Origin: Verrucosispora sioxanthis
GTDB lineage: Bacteria; Actinomycetota; Actinomycetes; Mycobacteriales; Micromonosporaceae
Direction: 5' to 3'
DNA: 64,000 bases
Assembly (NCBI RefSeq): GCF_010560025.1
Contig: NZ_SAIY01000001.1
Coordinates: 248,001-312,000 of the forward strand
Shown: positions 19,173 to 28,668 of the stretch, piece by piece
How positions within the stretch are numbered: the first letter of the stretch is position 1
How the letters are laid out: the number at the start of each line of letters is the position of its first letter
The notes under the pieces: generated by a model
The model's database searches: none
What the model was told of the DNA's origin: nothing
The model's input: only the letters and a program-made list of their open reading frames with translations
Translations under genes and position numbers: made by a program

Positions 19173-21044
19173 ATGCGGGACACACAGACCAGCCGGCACC
19201 CGGACCCGACGGCGCGCCGGAGCAGGACCCGATGGCGCACCCTGGCGTTTCTCGCCATCGACGCCACGGCCTGGGTGGGTGGGTTCGTCGCTGCCGCCTG
19301 GACCCGCTACGAGTTCGCCCTGACCACCACCCAACTGACCCGCGCCGCCGGCTGTGGGCTGATCGCCGCCGGGCTGCACGTGGCGGTGGCCGGGGCGCGC
19401 CGGGTGCGCTCGGGACGCCACCCGCTCGGCAGCCTCCAGGAGGTACGCGGGCTGGCCGGAACCGCCCTCACCACCATCGCGATCGTCCTGCTCGGCGTAC
19501 TGCCGGCTGGCGAACGGCCGGTGCCGGCGAGCACGCCGCTGGTCGGCGGCGCGCTCGCCCTGCTGTTCATGCTCGCCGTTCGGTTCGCCTACCGGCACCG
19601 GCGTGACCTGGCCCTGCGTCCGGACGTCCGCTCGTCGGCCCCGGTGCTGCTGTTCGGGATGGGCGACGCCGGCCAGGGACTGCTCCACGCGCTGCTCACC
19701 GACCCACGCAGCCGCTACCGGCCGGTCGGGGCCCTCGACGACGACCCGGAGAAGCGCAACCTCTGCGTCGACGGCATCCGGGTGCTCGGTGGGCGCGGAG
19801 ACGTCGCCGAGGCGGTACGCCGCACCGGCGCCACCACCGTGATCTTCTCGGTCGCCAACGCCGACGCCGCGCTCATCCGGCAGATCCGGGAGGCCACCCT
19901 GAACACCGGCGCGGCGTTCAAGGTGCTCCCGCCGGTACGCGACCTGGTCGACCACCGGATCACCGTTACCGACGTACGCGACGTCCGGATCAGCGACCTG
20001 CTCGGCCGCCGTCAGGTCGTCGCCGAGATGGCGGTACGGACCAACGGCCTCACCGGCCGACGGATCCTGGTCACCGGCGCCGGCGGCTCGATCGGCTCGG
20101 AACTCTGCCGCCAGGTGATGAAGGCCGACCCGGGCGAGCTGATGATGCTCGACCGCGACGAGTCGGCGCTGCATGCCCTGCAGATGTCGCTCGACGGTCG
20201 CGCGATGCTCGACGGGCCCGAGCTGATCCTGGCCGACCTGCGCGACGACGAGGCGATCCGGCGGATCATCCGGGAACGCCGTCCGGAGATCATCTTCCAC
20301 GCCGCCGCGCTCAAGCACCTCACCCTACTCGAACGGCACCCGGGCGAGGCGGTGAAGACGAACGTGTGGGGCACGCTGTCGGTGCTGGACGCCTGCCAGG
20401 ACGTGGCCAAGTTCGTGAACATCTCCACCGACAAGGCCGCCGACCCGATAAGCGTCCTGGGCTACTCCAAACGGATCACCGAGCGGCTGACCGCGCACGC
20501 CGCCTCACGCTTCCCCGGCACCTTCCTCAGCGTCCGCTTCGGCAACGTGCTGAGCAGCCGGGGTTCGGTGGTCACCGCCTTCCAGCGGCAGATCGAGGCG
20601 GGCAACCCGCTCACCGTCACCCACCCCGAGGTGACCCGCTACCTGATGACCATGCAGGAGGCGGTGCACCTGGTGCTCCAGGCCACCGAGATCGGCCGCG
20701 ACGGTGAGGCACTGGTGCTGGACATGGGCGAGCCGGTCCGCATCGCCGACCTGGCCCGGCAGATGGCCGAGCAGGCCGGCAGCGACGTGCCGATCGTCTA
20801 CACCGGTCTGCGCCCCGGCGAGAAGTTGCACGAGGACCTGCTCGGCACCGGCGAGACCGACGCCCGCCCGCTGCACCCGCTGGTCTCGCACGTCGCGGTG
20901 CCCCCACTCGATCCGCTGGAGGTCAGCGGCCTCGACCCGTTCGACGACCCGGAAAAGGTCATCACTGAACTCGCCCGTCTCAGCGACCAACCAACTGCCC
21001 GACCGGTCCAGGATGCTGTCGTCGAGCTGCCCACACCCCGCTGA
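19173..21044 (+). CDS. Membrane-bound nucleotide-sugar 4,6-dehydratase (PglF/CapD/WbpM family)
   Basis: A 623-residue enzyme with an N-terminal block of about four transmembrane helices (about 25-145) and a first nucleotide-binding-like domain (PVLLFGMGDAGQGLLHALL). The catalytic short-chain dehydrogenase domain contains GAGGSIGSE near residue 305, the NISTDKAADP segment and YSK near 430. It should convert UDP-GlcNAc to the 4-keto-6-deoxy sugar used by the PglE-like aminotransferase, at the cytoplasmic face of the membrane. The ATG at 19173 has a GGAG ribosome site. The gene is on the same strand as the transferase, aminotransferase and acetyltransferase genes but separated by 170 bp with hairpins, so it may have its own transcript. 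Confidence 0.9.
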   Translation: MRDTQTSRHPDPTARRSRTRWRTLAFLAIDATAWVGGFVAAAWTRYEFALTTTQLTRAAGCGLIAAGLHVAVAGARRVRSGRHPLGSLQEVRGLAGTALTTIAIVLLGVLPAGERPVPASTPLVGGALALLFMLAVRFAYRHRRDLALRPDVRSSAPVLLFGMGDAGQGLLHALLTDPRSRYRPVGALDDDPEKRNLCVDGIRVLGGRGDVAEAVRRTGATTVIFSVANADAALIRQIREATLNTGAAFKVLPPVRDLVDHRITVTDVRDVRISDLLGRRQVVAEMAVRTNGLTGRRILVTGAGGSIGSELCRQVMKADPGELMMLDRDESALHALQMSLDGRAMLDGPELILADLRDDEAIRRIIRERRPEIIFHAAALKHLTLLERHPGEAVKTNVWGTLSVLDACQDVAKFVNISTDKAADPISVLGYSKRITERLTAHAASRFPGTFLSVRFGNVLSSRGSVVTAFQRQIEAGNPLTVTHPEVTRYLMTMQEAVHLVLQATEIGRDGEALVLDMGEPVRIADLARQMAEQAGSDVPIVYTGLRPGEKLHEDLLGTGETDARPLHPLVSHVAVPPLDPLEVSGLDPFDDPEKVITELARLSDQPTARPVQDAVVELPTPR

Positions 21045-21068
21045 TCCGGTACCTGACGGAATGTCAAA

Positions 21069-21100
21069 GGGGCCGGCGACCCATTCGGATCGCCGGCCCC
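21069..21100. terminator. Bidirectional terminator between pglF-like gene and capG
   Basis: An 11-bp perfect stem (21069-21079 with 21090-21100, ggggccggcga) with a 10-nt loop lies between two convergent genes, 24 bp after one stop and 18 bp before the other. Confidence 0.75.
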
Positions 21101-21118
21101 GGACTTCTCAAGCGCGGT

Positions 21119-22243
21119 CTAGCGGCGGATGCCCGCCCACTCGTGGTGCCGTCGGACCGTGGACAAGATGAAATCCACCACCCGCCGGGAGGTGTCCGGC
21201 ACCCGGTAATCGGCCGGACAGGAAACTCCGTCGGCGGCGACCTGCTCAACGGTGACTTTCACGGCCTCGACCACGCCCGCCGAATCCAGGCCGGTCATGA
21301 TGATGCCGCCGGTGTCCAGCGCCTCAGGACGTTCAATCGACTCCCGCAGAGTGACCGCCGGGAAACCGAGGATAGCTGATTCCTCACTTATGGTCCCGCT
21401 GTCCGACAGGGTGCAGAATGCGCGGGACTGCAGATGTACGTAGTCGATCAGCCCGAACGGTTCGTGAAATGCGATGCCGTCCAGCACGGTAGCGTCGGGT
21501 GCCAGGGCCTCAAGCCGCTTACGGGTACGCGGATGGGTGGAAACCAGCACCGGGTGGCCCCAGCGGTCCCGGACTGCGGCGAGGCAGTCGAGCAGCCGCC
21601 GCAGCCGAGCGGGATCATCGACATTCTCCTCCCGGTGAGCGCTCACCATGACATAGCGGCCGGAGGTCAGGTCGAGCTGGTTGAGGACCCGAGACCTCTC
21701 GATCTGGGGCCGGTAGTGCTCCAGCACCTCGCGCATCGGCGACCCGGTGTGCAGGATCCGGCGCGGATGCAGACCTTCGGCGAGGAGATTGCGTCGCGCG
21801 TGTTCGGTGTAAACGAGGTTGAAGTCGGCGACGTGGTCGACCAGCCGACGGTTAGTTTCCTCCGGCACGTTGAGGTCGAAGCAGCGATTTCCGGCCTCCA
21901 TGTGGTAGACCGGTACGCGCAGCCGCCGTGCCATCAAGGCGGCGATACAGCTGTTGGTGTCCCCCAGCACCAGGAGCGCATCCGGCCGCAGGTCGGCGAT
22001 GGCCGCCTCGACTCCGACCAGCACGCCACCCAGCACCCGCCCCAACGAGGACGTGTCCACCCGCAGGAAACGGTCCGGCTCGCGCAGCCTCAGTTCGGTG
22101 AAGAAGACGTCGGAGAGAGTTTTGTCCCAATTTTGTCCGGTGTGCACCAGCGAGTGGTCCACGGTGTCGTCGAGCCGGCTGATGACCCGGGACAGCCGGA
22201 TGATCTCAGGCCGAGTCCCCACCACTGTCATAATGCGTGTCAT
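21119..22243 (-). CDS. capG: UDP-N-acetyl-sugar 2-epimerase, CapG/FnlC type (copy 1)
   Basis: A 374-residue non-hydrolysing 2-epimerase of the WecB fold. The partner genes capE and capF lie upstream in the same operon, so the predicted reaction is UDP-2-acetamido-2,6-dideoxy-L-talose to UDP-L-FucNAc, not the ordinary UDP-GlcNAc/ManNAc reaction. Family marks are VVGTRPEIIRLS at the N-terminus, LVLGDTNSC, YHMEAGNRCFD, VSAHREENVD and the LSDSGTISEES stretch that contacts the UDP. It overlaps the WbuB-like gene by 4 bp and is the last gene of the operon. A close paralogue lies at 49713-50843; by eye about four residues in five agree. Confidence 0.88.
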   Translation of the reverse strand: MTRIMTVVGTRPEIIRLSRVISRLDDTVDHSLVHTGQNWDKTLSDVFFTELRLREPDRFLRVDTSSLGRVLGGVLVGVEAAIADLRPDALLVLGDTNSCIAALMARRLRVPVYHMEAGNRCFDLNVPEETNRRLVDHVADFNLVYTEHARRNLLAEGLHPRRILHTGSPMREVLEHYRPQIERSRVLNQLDLTSGRYVMVSAHREENVDDPARLRRLLDCLAAVRDRWGHPVLVSTHPRTRKRLEALAPDATVLDGIAFHEPFGLIDYVHLQSRAFCTLSDSGTISEESAILGFPAVTLRESIERPEALDTGGIIMTGLDSAGVVEAVKVTVEQVAADGVSCPADYRVPDTSRRVVDFILSTVRRHHEWAGIRR

Positions 22244-23478
22244 CTGCGCCCCCTGCGCGTGTTCAACTTGGCGAGGATGTCCTCGAACTGGTCGACGCCG
22301 ACGCGCAGCGACATCCGGTCCTGATAGACCTGTCGGGCCTGGCGTCCCATTTCGTCACGACGTTGCCGGGGCAGCGCGGCGGCCTCGGCGAAGCGGGCGG
22401 CCAAGGCCCGCCAGTCCCCCGGCCGGCTGACGAGTCCACCGCCGCTCGATTGGATGAGCGCCGCCGCGTCTCCTGCGACCGATGCGATGACCGGCACACC
22501 GCAGGCCATCGCGGCCTGCAGCTTGGACGGGGTCGCGCCGCGCAGCTCTGGCAAGTCCCGCAGGCAGATCAGCTGAAAATCGGCCGCCGCGTACAGCGCG
22601 GCCATCTCGTTCGCCGGCCGGCGGCCCACGAATCGCACGTTGTCGGCGCCCGACTCCACGGCGAGCCGTCGGATCTGGTCCTCGTCGGCACCGGAGCCGA
22701 CCAGGACCAAGTCCATCCGCTCACGGACTGCTGCGGCGGCACGAACTGCGGTGTCGAGCCCCTGTAGGAGTCCGAGGTTCCCAGCGAACATGACGGTGCA
22801 GCGACCGCGGTGTCCCAGGACCGACCGCGCTTCCGGCGTGACCGGCACCGGCCGGAACAGAGAGTCGTCGGTCCAATTCAAAACCACTCTGACCCGGTCG
22901 GGGTCCGCGCCGCGGGCAACCACCTGCTCCGCCATGACCGGTGAGATCGTCACGATCACGTCGGCGGTCCGATAGGCGGTCCGCATCAATGCCCCGATGC
23001 CCGTCTCCAGCGCTCGTCCCAGTCGGCCGACGGATGCCATGCCTGACCCAGTCACCGCATCCGGCCACAGGTCCTGCACATGCAGGACGACGGGAGTACG
23101 CCGTGTCGCGCGTAACAGGGCGGCGAGGGCAATCGCGGTCGGCGGAGGATGGTAGACGTATGTGACGTCCACTCCGGCCAACCACGCTGAACCGGCCACA
23201 ACGCTACTGGCGCCAAAGGAAAGGTGACTGAGCGCCCGCCGGGTCGCCGAGGTGTCATGGCTGGGATACGCGGGCACCCGTCGTACCGCTACTGGCCCGT
23301 CGGTCTCCCGATGTCTCCAGCGCTGTTTCCATCCCGGGAAGATGCGGCCGTACGGATAGTTCGGAAAGGTGGTGAGCACCCGGACGGTGTGTCCTCGACC
23401 GGCCAACCCCTGTGCCAGGCTGCCCGGGATGAACACCCCCTCCGGGGGATACCACTGGCTGACGACGCCAATCTTCAT
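22240..23478 (-). CDS. Family 4 glycosyltransferase, WbuB-like (probable L-FucNAc transferase)
   Basis: A 412-residue GT-B glycosyltransferase. The N-terminus MKIGVVSQWYPPEG and the FPNYPYGRIFPGW segment are typical of the WbuB group, whose gene sits with fnlABC in the Escherichia coli O26 cluster. The C-terminal donor domain has MFAGNLGLLQGL and an E-rich late region (ASVAGDAAALIQSSGGGLV). It probably moves L-FucNAc from UDP onto the lipid-linked first sugar at the cytoplasmic membrane face; specificity is inferred from the capEFG neighbours. The ATG at 23478 overlaps the capF stop by 4 bp. The second capEFG operon lacks a matching gene. Confidence 0.8.
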   Translation of the reverse strand: MKIGVVSQWYPPEGVFIPGSLAQGLAGRGHTVRVLTTFPNYPYGRIFPGWKQRWRHRETDGPVAVRRVPAYPSHDTSATRRALSHLSFGASSVVAGSAWLAGVDVTYVYHPPPTAIALAALLRATRRTPVVLHVQDLWPDAVTGSGMASVGRLGRALETGIGALMRTAYRTADVIVTISPVMAEQVVARGADPDRVRVVLNWTDDSLFRPVPVTPEARSVLGHRGRCTVMFAGNLGLLQGLDTAVRAAAAVRERMDLVLVGSGADEDQIRRLAVESGADNVRFVGRRPANEMAALYAAADFQLICLRDLPELRGATPSKLQAAMACGVPVIASVAGDAAALIQSSGGGLVSRPGDWRALAARFAEAAALPRQRRDEMGRQARQVYQDRMSLRVGVDQFEDILAKLNTRRGRR

Positions 23479-24599
23479 ACGGCGACCGCAGCCTGCGCCG
23501 GCACTGCCGCGTCCACCGGCTCGGGCCAAGTGTCCGGGCGCGTGGGGTCGAACAGCTCGTTGGTCCAGAACAGGGTGACCAATTCGTGGTCACCGGTGTT
23601 GACCAGCTTGTGCACCCACATGGTCGGCATGTCTACTGCCACCGGTTCGTCACCGGTCACGGTGAACCGCAACACCTCGGTGTGGCCGACGCGCCGGAGG
23701 CTGATCTCCGCGGAGCCGCGCAGCACCACGAACCGCTCCATTTTGGCAAGGTGGAAGTGTTCACCCCGGGCGACCGCTGGATACGACGTCGAGCAGAACG
23801 TCTGGCCGCCGCCGTGCGTCCTGACCGTCTCTACGAGATCACCGCGTGCGTCGCCCCGGCGGGGCAACGGCAGCGGGTAGTGCACCGGGAAGCAGTGCGA
23901 CCGGTAGGTGTTGAATAGCCGTACCTCGTGTCGGTCGCGCAGCAGAGGCAACTCTCCGTTGCGATAGGTCGCCGCTGTCGCCGCCAGCCGCTCGGCCAGT
24001 TCGCGTACGCCGACCCGAAGCACGGGCATGCGCGGATCCCAGGAGCCACCGACCGGCACCCCCGCCAGCCGGGCTGCGGCGTCGGTCACGTGCACCAAAT
24101 CGAGTTCCCGATCCGCATGCACCTCAGGCTGCCCACCGTCGGCTAGGACCCGACAGAATGTCGCGACGACGGAGTTGTACCACGGGCGACCGTGTTCGCC
24201 GTAGAGGTTGGGCAGCCTCACGTCATCGAGCGGCAGTCCGGTGTCGGCGAGCAGTCGGGCGGAGGTGGCCTTCGCGTCACCGTACGGCGTGCCGTTCCCA
24301 GCCTGCACCGAGTTGGCATAGACCACCGTGGTCGGGGCGATATCGGCGGCTCGTAGCGCGGCGGCCAGTTGCGCGGTGGCCCGCAAACTACCTGCGGCTA
24401 CCTCGTCGGGCTCGCCCCGGTTGCGCCCCGCCAGGTGTAGTACGCGATCCACCCCGGACAGCAGCTCGCTGGCACGTTGCGGATCGGCCAGTTCGGTGGG
24501 GCCCAGACAGACCGGCTCGGGCCAGCCGAGAGCCCGGACCAACACCCGCACATGCCAGCCGAGGAAGCCGTCGGCGCCGGTGATGGCCAACCTCAGCAT
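23475..24599 (-). CDS. capF: Bifunctional reductase/epimerase CapF (SDR plus cupin), copy 1
   Basis: A 374-residue two-domain protein. The N-terminal short-chain dehydrogenase part begins LAITGADGFLGWHVRVLVRA (residues about 4-23). The C-terminal cupin part carries ARGEHFHLAKMERFVVLRG, with His and Glu residues able to bind the CapF zinc. CapF epimerises C3 and reduces C4 of the intermediate made by CapE, using NADPH, on the way to UDP-L-FucNAc. It overlaps capE by 7 bp and the WbuB-like gene by 4 bp. A paralogue with the same two domains is at 50840-51973. Confidence 0.88.
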   Translation of the reverse strand: MLRLAITGADGFLGWHVRVLVRALGWPEPVCLGPTELADPQRASELLSGVDRVLHLAGRNRGEPDEVAAGSLRATAQLAAALRAADIAPTTVVYANSVQAGNGTPYGDAKATSARLLADTGLPLDDVRLPNLYGEHGRPWYNSVVATFCRVLADGGQPEVHADRELDLVHVTDAAARLAGVPVGGSWDPRMPVLRVGVRELAERLAATAATYRNGELPLLRDRHEVRLFNTYRSHCFPVHYPLPLPRRGDARGDLVETVRTHGGGQTFCSTSYPAVARGEHFHLAKMERFVVLRGSAEISLRRVGHTEVLRFTVTGDEPVAVDMPTMWVHKLVNTGDHELVTLFWTNELFDPTRPDTWPEPVDAAVPAQAAVAV

Positions 24600-25633
24600 G
24601 CCGGCACCGCATCCGACAGGTCCAGTTCCACGCGGACCTCGGGCAGCGTCAGCAACAGTTCCACGATCTCGGAAACGCTCAGCCGCAGCGCATTGGCGGA
24701 ATCGAAGTCCGCAGCCGAGGCGCCGCCCAGATCTCCCTCGGAGATGTAGAGGGCGTAGTTCAGGTCTCGGGCGTCCAGCGGCACTCTGAAGAACTCGCCG
24801 AAGTCCTCGGCACGGGCCAAATCCTCCCGGCTGGCCAGCGTCTCGTGCCGTTTCTCACCGTGCCGGATGCCAATGACGTCGAGTTTCGCGGGCACATCGA
24901 AAAGTTGACAGACGGCTTCGGCGAGATCTCCGATGGTGCAGGCGACAGCCTTGCGGATGAACACGTCACCTGGTCGGGCATGTTGAAAGGCGTGCTCCAC
25001 CAGCGCCACCGAGTCGGTCAGGGACATCAGGAAGCGGGTCATGGTGGGGTCGGTGACGGTGGGGGGACGGCCGGCCTTAATTTGTTCTATGAACATCGGG
25101 ATCACCGATCCACGCGAGTACATGACGTTGCCGTAGCGAACACAGGAGACGACTGTGGCGCTGTCCGGGTTGTTCCGGGCGTGCGCCTGCACGACCTTCT
25201 CCATCAGAGCTTTGCTCATGCCCATGGCATTGACCGGGCGCACCGCCTTGTCGGTGCTCAGCACGACCACCGACTCAACACCGTTGCGGTGGGCGGCATC
25301 CACCACGTTGGCAGTGCCATGCACGTTGGTACGCACCGCCTCCAGGGGGAAGAACTCGCAGGACGGGACCTGCTTCAGCGCCGCCGCGTGGAAGATGTGG
25401 TGGACGCCGCGACTCGCGTGCAACACCGATTCGTGGTCGCGGACGTCTCCCATGTAGTAGCGCACTCGTCGATCACCGATGAGCCGCCGCATCGCGTCCT
25501 GTTTGGCCTCATCACGGCTGAGCACGCGGACCTCGTCGACGCCGCGGGCGAGCAGATGACGAACCATCGTCTGGCCAAAGGATCCGGTGCCACCGGTGAT
25601 GAGGACACAACTGCCGGTCGTCGTTGAAGTCAC
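24593..25633 (-). CDS. capE: UDP-GlcNAc 4,6-dehydratase/5-epimerase CapE (copy 1)
   Basis: A 346-residue soluble short-chain dehydrogenase that starts the UDP-L-FucNAc pathway. GGTGSFGQTMVR is the NAD(P)-binding motif, VLSTDKAVRPVNAMGMSK holds the active-site lysine with Met in place of the usual Tyr (a known trait of this family), and CVRYGNVMYSRGSVIP is a signature of the FlaA1/CapE group. I chose the GTG at 25633 because an ACGGAG ribosome site precedes it. The open frame upstream to 25726 has no similarity to the other copy. The stop lies inside capF. The Wzy-like gene is 89 bp upstream on the same strand, so the operon probably runs wzy-capE-capF-wbuB-capG. Confidence 0.88.
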   Translation of the reverse strand: MTSTTTGSCVLITGGTGSFGQTMVRHLLARGVDEVRVLSRDEAKQDAMRRLIGDRRVRYYMGDVRDHESVLHASRGVHHIFHAAALKQVPSCEFFPLEAVRTNVHGTANVVDAAHRNGVESVVVLSTDKAVRPVNAMGMSKALMEKVVQAHARNNPDSATVVSCVRYGNVMYSRGSVIPMFIEQIKAGRPPTVTDPTMTRFLMSLTDSVALVEHAFQHARPGDVFIRKAVACTIGDLAEAVCQLFDVPAKLDVIGIRHGEKRHETLASREDLARAEDFGEFFRVPLDARDLNYALYISEGDLGGASAADFDSANALRLSVSEIVELLLTLPEVRVELDLSDAVPAC

Positions 25634-25722
25634 TGATGCTCCGTTCGTCGTCGCCGAGACGCCCGCCGCAGTCGGTCGGACAGCCACGTGACGAAAAACG
25701 AGCCAGCCAATCTCCGGAAACG

Positions 25723-27270
25723 TCACAGGCCACTAAAACGACCGCTTGAGCAGGAGCGCTGTAGCATCGCCGATCGGCGTTCGGCCCGGGCTCCGCCACC
25801 GGCACGATGGGAACCAGCACGACGGGAACCTGCGACCGAGTACGACTCCGCTGCGTGGCCGGAGGTGCGAAGACGACTCGCGCCCCAGGCCAACAGCAGG
25901 AGCACGGCGAGCAGCACCAACAGGCGACCGCCGGTGCGCACCACGTACGTGAAACTGCCCACCCAGACGAGGTCGAACAGACCGACGGCGGCGAGGATCG
26001 TCCCGGCGTAGACGCCGACCGCGGATGGCCGGTCAAGCGGCTTCGATGAAGCGCGGAGCAGCAGCCAATCGATAGCACGGACCACAAGGCCAGTGACCGG
26101 AATCATCAGGGCCAGCCCTGGCAGCCCGAAGTTGAACAGCCACTCACCATGCCATAGGGCGGCCTCGGAATGCGCCGTACCAGCCAACTCGGGCGACAGG
26201 AACGGGACCAGGTCGGCACCGAACCCGACCGGCTTTTCCGGCCAGATCGCGCGGGGAATCAAGCCGACCGCCGCGTTGAGGAAGGTCTCTCCCATTGCCA
26301 TAGGCAGCGACCCCATCGCGTGGAGGTCGAGTAGCTGGGCAAACGAGTGCAGCGGGCTGACGGCCGACTCGAAGCCGTCCTCCTCCACCCCAGGAGACGC
26401 CGAGGCGTCGCTGGCGCGTAACCCCGCAAGAAACAGCAGGACCGGGGCCGCGCCGAGCAACACGAGAGACTTCGTGAGTCGCCGTCGGTCACGGTGGGCC
26501 GCGATCACCAGTAGGGCTAGTGCGAGCGCCCCGAGAACAAGACGACCAAAGCCGTTGAAGAGGTATATGAAATAGATCGCGAAGGCGACTCCGATGACCA
26601 CTGCGCCCAGCGGGAGCCAGCGGCGCATCGGCCCTCCCAGCAAGCCCGCGGACAGGAGCAGGACCCCGATGAAGCCGGCCGAGTTCACCAGCGGTACCGA
26701 TCCGGGAATCATTGTCGATCCGGCCACCGCCAGCGTCAGCAGGACGGCACCGCACCGCATTGCCCAGCCGGCCGTCCGGCCGTCCGCTTGGCCGGCGTCC
26801 GGCGGAAGATCGGGTATCCCAAGCCCACTCCAGAAGAGCAACCAGGTCGTCACCTGCACGAAATAGCAGATCGCCAGCGCAGGGAACAGGGAGGCTCCCG
26901 CAGCATCCGACCATGCCCGCGCCACCTGGTAGAGCCCGCTGAAACCGACGAAGAGGGCGAAGGCCAGATGGTAGAGGCCGACTGCCGTGATCCGGCAGGC
27001 ACCGTCGCGCCAGAAGACCCATAGCCCGAACAGAGCCGACAGGGCACTCAGTACGAGGGCACCCTGACGAGGCCAGCCGGCCGACTCGACACCGTCGAGG
27101 ACGAAGCACAGCGCGCCCGCGACCAGCCAGGTCGAACCGACGAAGCCCCGCCTGAGAATACTCGTCGGGCGCCGGGTGACCCGGAATGCGTGGATTCCGC
27201 GGGAGGAACTCCGCAACGGCCCACGTCGTCCTTCCGCCACCATAGACACCGGTTCGATGGATGCTGCCAT
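25723..27270 (-). CDS. Multi-pass membrane protein, probable O-antigen-type polymerase (Wzy-like)
   Basis: A 515-residue protein with about eleven to thirteen hydrophobic segments between residues 40 and 465 and basic, poorly conserved ends. A large non-membrane loop (about 310-375) contains GLIPRAIWPEKP, a wording I know from O-antigen and oligosaccharide repeat-unit polymerases. It would join lipid-linked repeat units on the outer face of the membrane. Primary sequence of Wzy proteins is poorly conserved, so the call rests on topology, this motif and position in a polysaccharide operon. It is divergent from the next glycosyltransferase gene, with 103 bp between them holding both promoters; I saw no consensus there. 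Confidence 0.7.
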   Translation of the reverse strand: MAASIEPVSMVAEGRRGPLRSSSRGIHAFRVTRRPTSILRRGFVGSTWLVAGALCFVLDGVESAGWPRQGALVLSALSALFGLWVFWRDGACRITAVGLYHLAFALFVGFSGLYQVARAWSDAAGASLFPALAICYFVQVTTWLLFWSGLGIPDLPPDAGQADGRTAGWAMRCGAVLLTLAVAGSTMIPGSVPLVNSAGFIGVLLLSAGLLGGPMRRWLPLGAVVIGVAFAIYFIYLFNGFGRLVLGALALALLVIAAHRDRRRLTKSLVLLGAAPVLLFLAGLRASDASASPGVEEDGFESAVSPLHSFAQLLDLHAMGSLPMAMGETFLNAAVGLIPRAIWPEKPVGFGADLVPFLSPELAGTAHSEAALWHGEWLFNFGLPGLALMIPVTGLVVRAIDWLLLRASSKPLDRPSAVGVYAGTILAAVGLFDLVWVGSFTYVVRTGGRLLVLLAVLLLLAWGASRLRTSGHAAESYSVAGSRRAGSHRAGGGARAERRSAMLQRSCSSGRFSGL

Positions 27271-27373
27271 GACCGTCGACTTTAGCCGGAAGTCGCTCCC
27301 GAAGCCGGTCGATCAAAAGGGCGGATGGCGCAATTGAGGCGTCACCTCTGGAGCTCTCACTCGTTGGCCAGAC

Positions 27374-28657
27374 GTGGCTGAAAACCCCGGATATGCAGCC
27401 GAAGAGCACACCACTGCAGCCGCGAGAAATATTCGCAGCGCACGCCTTGCTAATACCACTTTCCAGCCGACACGACTGATCGACCAGTCGGGCTGGCCGA
27501 CCCAAGCAGGGTCACCAAAGCAGCCCTATCGCGTCCTGCTGACGTGCGACTTCTTCGAGCCCGGATTCCGGGCCGGAGGTCCGGTACGCTCCGTGGCCAA
27601 ACTACTGGACGACGTGTCGGCAGCCGTCGAGGTGACGATGGTCACGAGAGACCGGGACCTTGGCTGCGACCAGCCGTACTCCGGGCTCTCCGGCCAGTGG
27701 GTCCGGCGTCGACAGGCTCGAATCTACTATCTCGACGCGAAGAACCGTAGGCAGTTGTACCGAATCCTCCGCACGCTACGGTCCACCATGTTCGACCTTC
27801 TATATGTGAACAGCCTGTGGGCGACCTTCGCGGTCGTGCCCATCGTCGCCACGCGCATCGGCCTCCTACGGGTGAGGGAGATTCTCATTGCCCCTCGGGG
27901 TGAACTCTCACCGAGCGCGCTGAAGGTGAAGAGCTTCAAAAAGCGGTTGTTTCTGAGGGTGTGGCGACCGCTCATCAAGTCGTCGAGAGTACGCTGGCAC
28001 GCCACCAGCGATCGCGAGGCGCAATCGATCGCCCAAGTCTTTCCCCGGGCGCGGATAGAGACCCGGCAAGTCGACGTGGCGCTCCCTCTTGAACCCATGG
28101 CACCCGTCGAGCTCGACGGCCCGCTGCGGCTAGTCTTCATCGGGCGAATTAACCCGATCAAAAACCTGTCATTGACGATCCTTGCTCTCGCCCGGATTAC
28201 CCGGCCGGTAATTTTTGATCTGTACGGTCCTGTTGAGGACCCCGCGTACTGGGCCGAATGCCAGGACCTTGCCCGGCAGCTTCCCCCTGCGGTGACCCTC
28301 GCCTACGGGGGTGAGCTCAGGCCTGGAGATGTGCCATCCACCTTCGCCGGGTACGACGCGTTCGTCTTTCCGACACAGGGTGAGAACTTCGGGCACGTGA
28401 TCGCCGAGAGCCTGTCCGCGTCCTGTCCGGTCATCTGTTCGGACCAGACGCCGTGGAGTTCGCTGCTTCGCGCGGGTGGCGGCATCGTGCTGGCGGACCT
28501 CACGCCGGCTGCTCTCGCCGAGCAACTCGACCAGTTGGCCAGGCGGACGCCGACCGAGCGGCTCGCCGCGCGCCGCGCAGCCGGTGACGCCTACCGGTCG
28601 TGGCGCGCCGAGGCACGCGGCCCGAACATTCTCGACCAGATCCGGCTGCTCGGTTGA
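27374..28657 (+). CDS. Family 4 glycosyltransferase
   Basis: A 427-residue GT-B glycosyltransferase of unknown sugar specificity. About 50 polar residues precede the first Rossmann strand (YRVLLTCDFFEPGFRAGG, about 53-70), longer than usual. There is no later start codon before the fold, so the GTG at 27374 is kept. The C-terminal donor domain shows RLVFIGRINPIKNLSL (about 258) and FPTQGENFGHVIAESLSASC (about 335), the E-x7-E-type nucleotide-sugar site. Codon use is visibly less GC-biased than in the flanking metabolic genes. It runs directly into the flippase gene. Confidence 0.85.
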   Translation: MAENPGYAAEEHTTAAARNIRSARLANTTFQPTRLIDQSGWPTQAGSPKQPYRVLLTCDFFEPGFRAGGPVRSVAKLLDDVSAAVEVTMVTRDRDLGCDQPYSGLSGQWVRRRQARIYYLDAKNRRQLYRILRTLRSTMFDLLYVNSLWATFAVVPIVATRIGLLRVREILIAPRGELSPSALKVKSFKKRLFLRVWRPLIKSSRVRWHATSDREAQSIAQVFPRARIETRQVDVALPLEPMAPVELDGPLRLVFIGRINPIKNLSLTILALARITRPVIFDLYGPVEDPAYWAECQDLARQLPPAVTLAYGGELRPGDVPSTFAGYDAFVFPTQGENFGHVIAESLSASCPVICSDQTPWSSLLRAGGGIVLADLTPAALAEQLDQLARRTPTERLAARRAAGDAYRSWRAEARGPNILDQIRLLG

Positions 28658-28668
28658 CGGCCGAACGG

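Noticed and set aside
25634..25726. A longer N-terminus for CapE copy 1
   Set aside because: A ribosome site precedes the GTG at 25633 and the extra residues have no match in copy 2.
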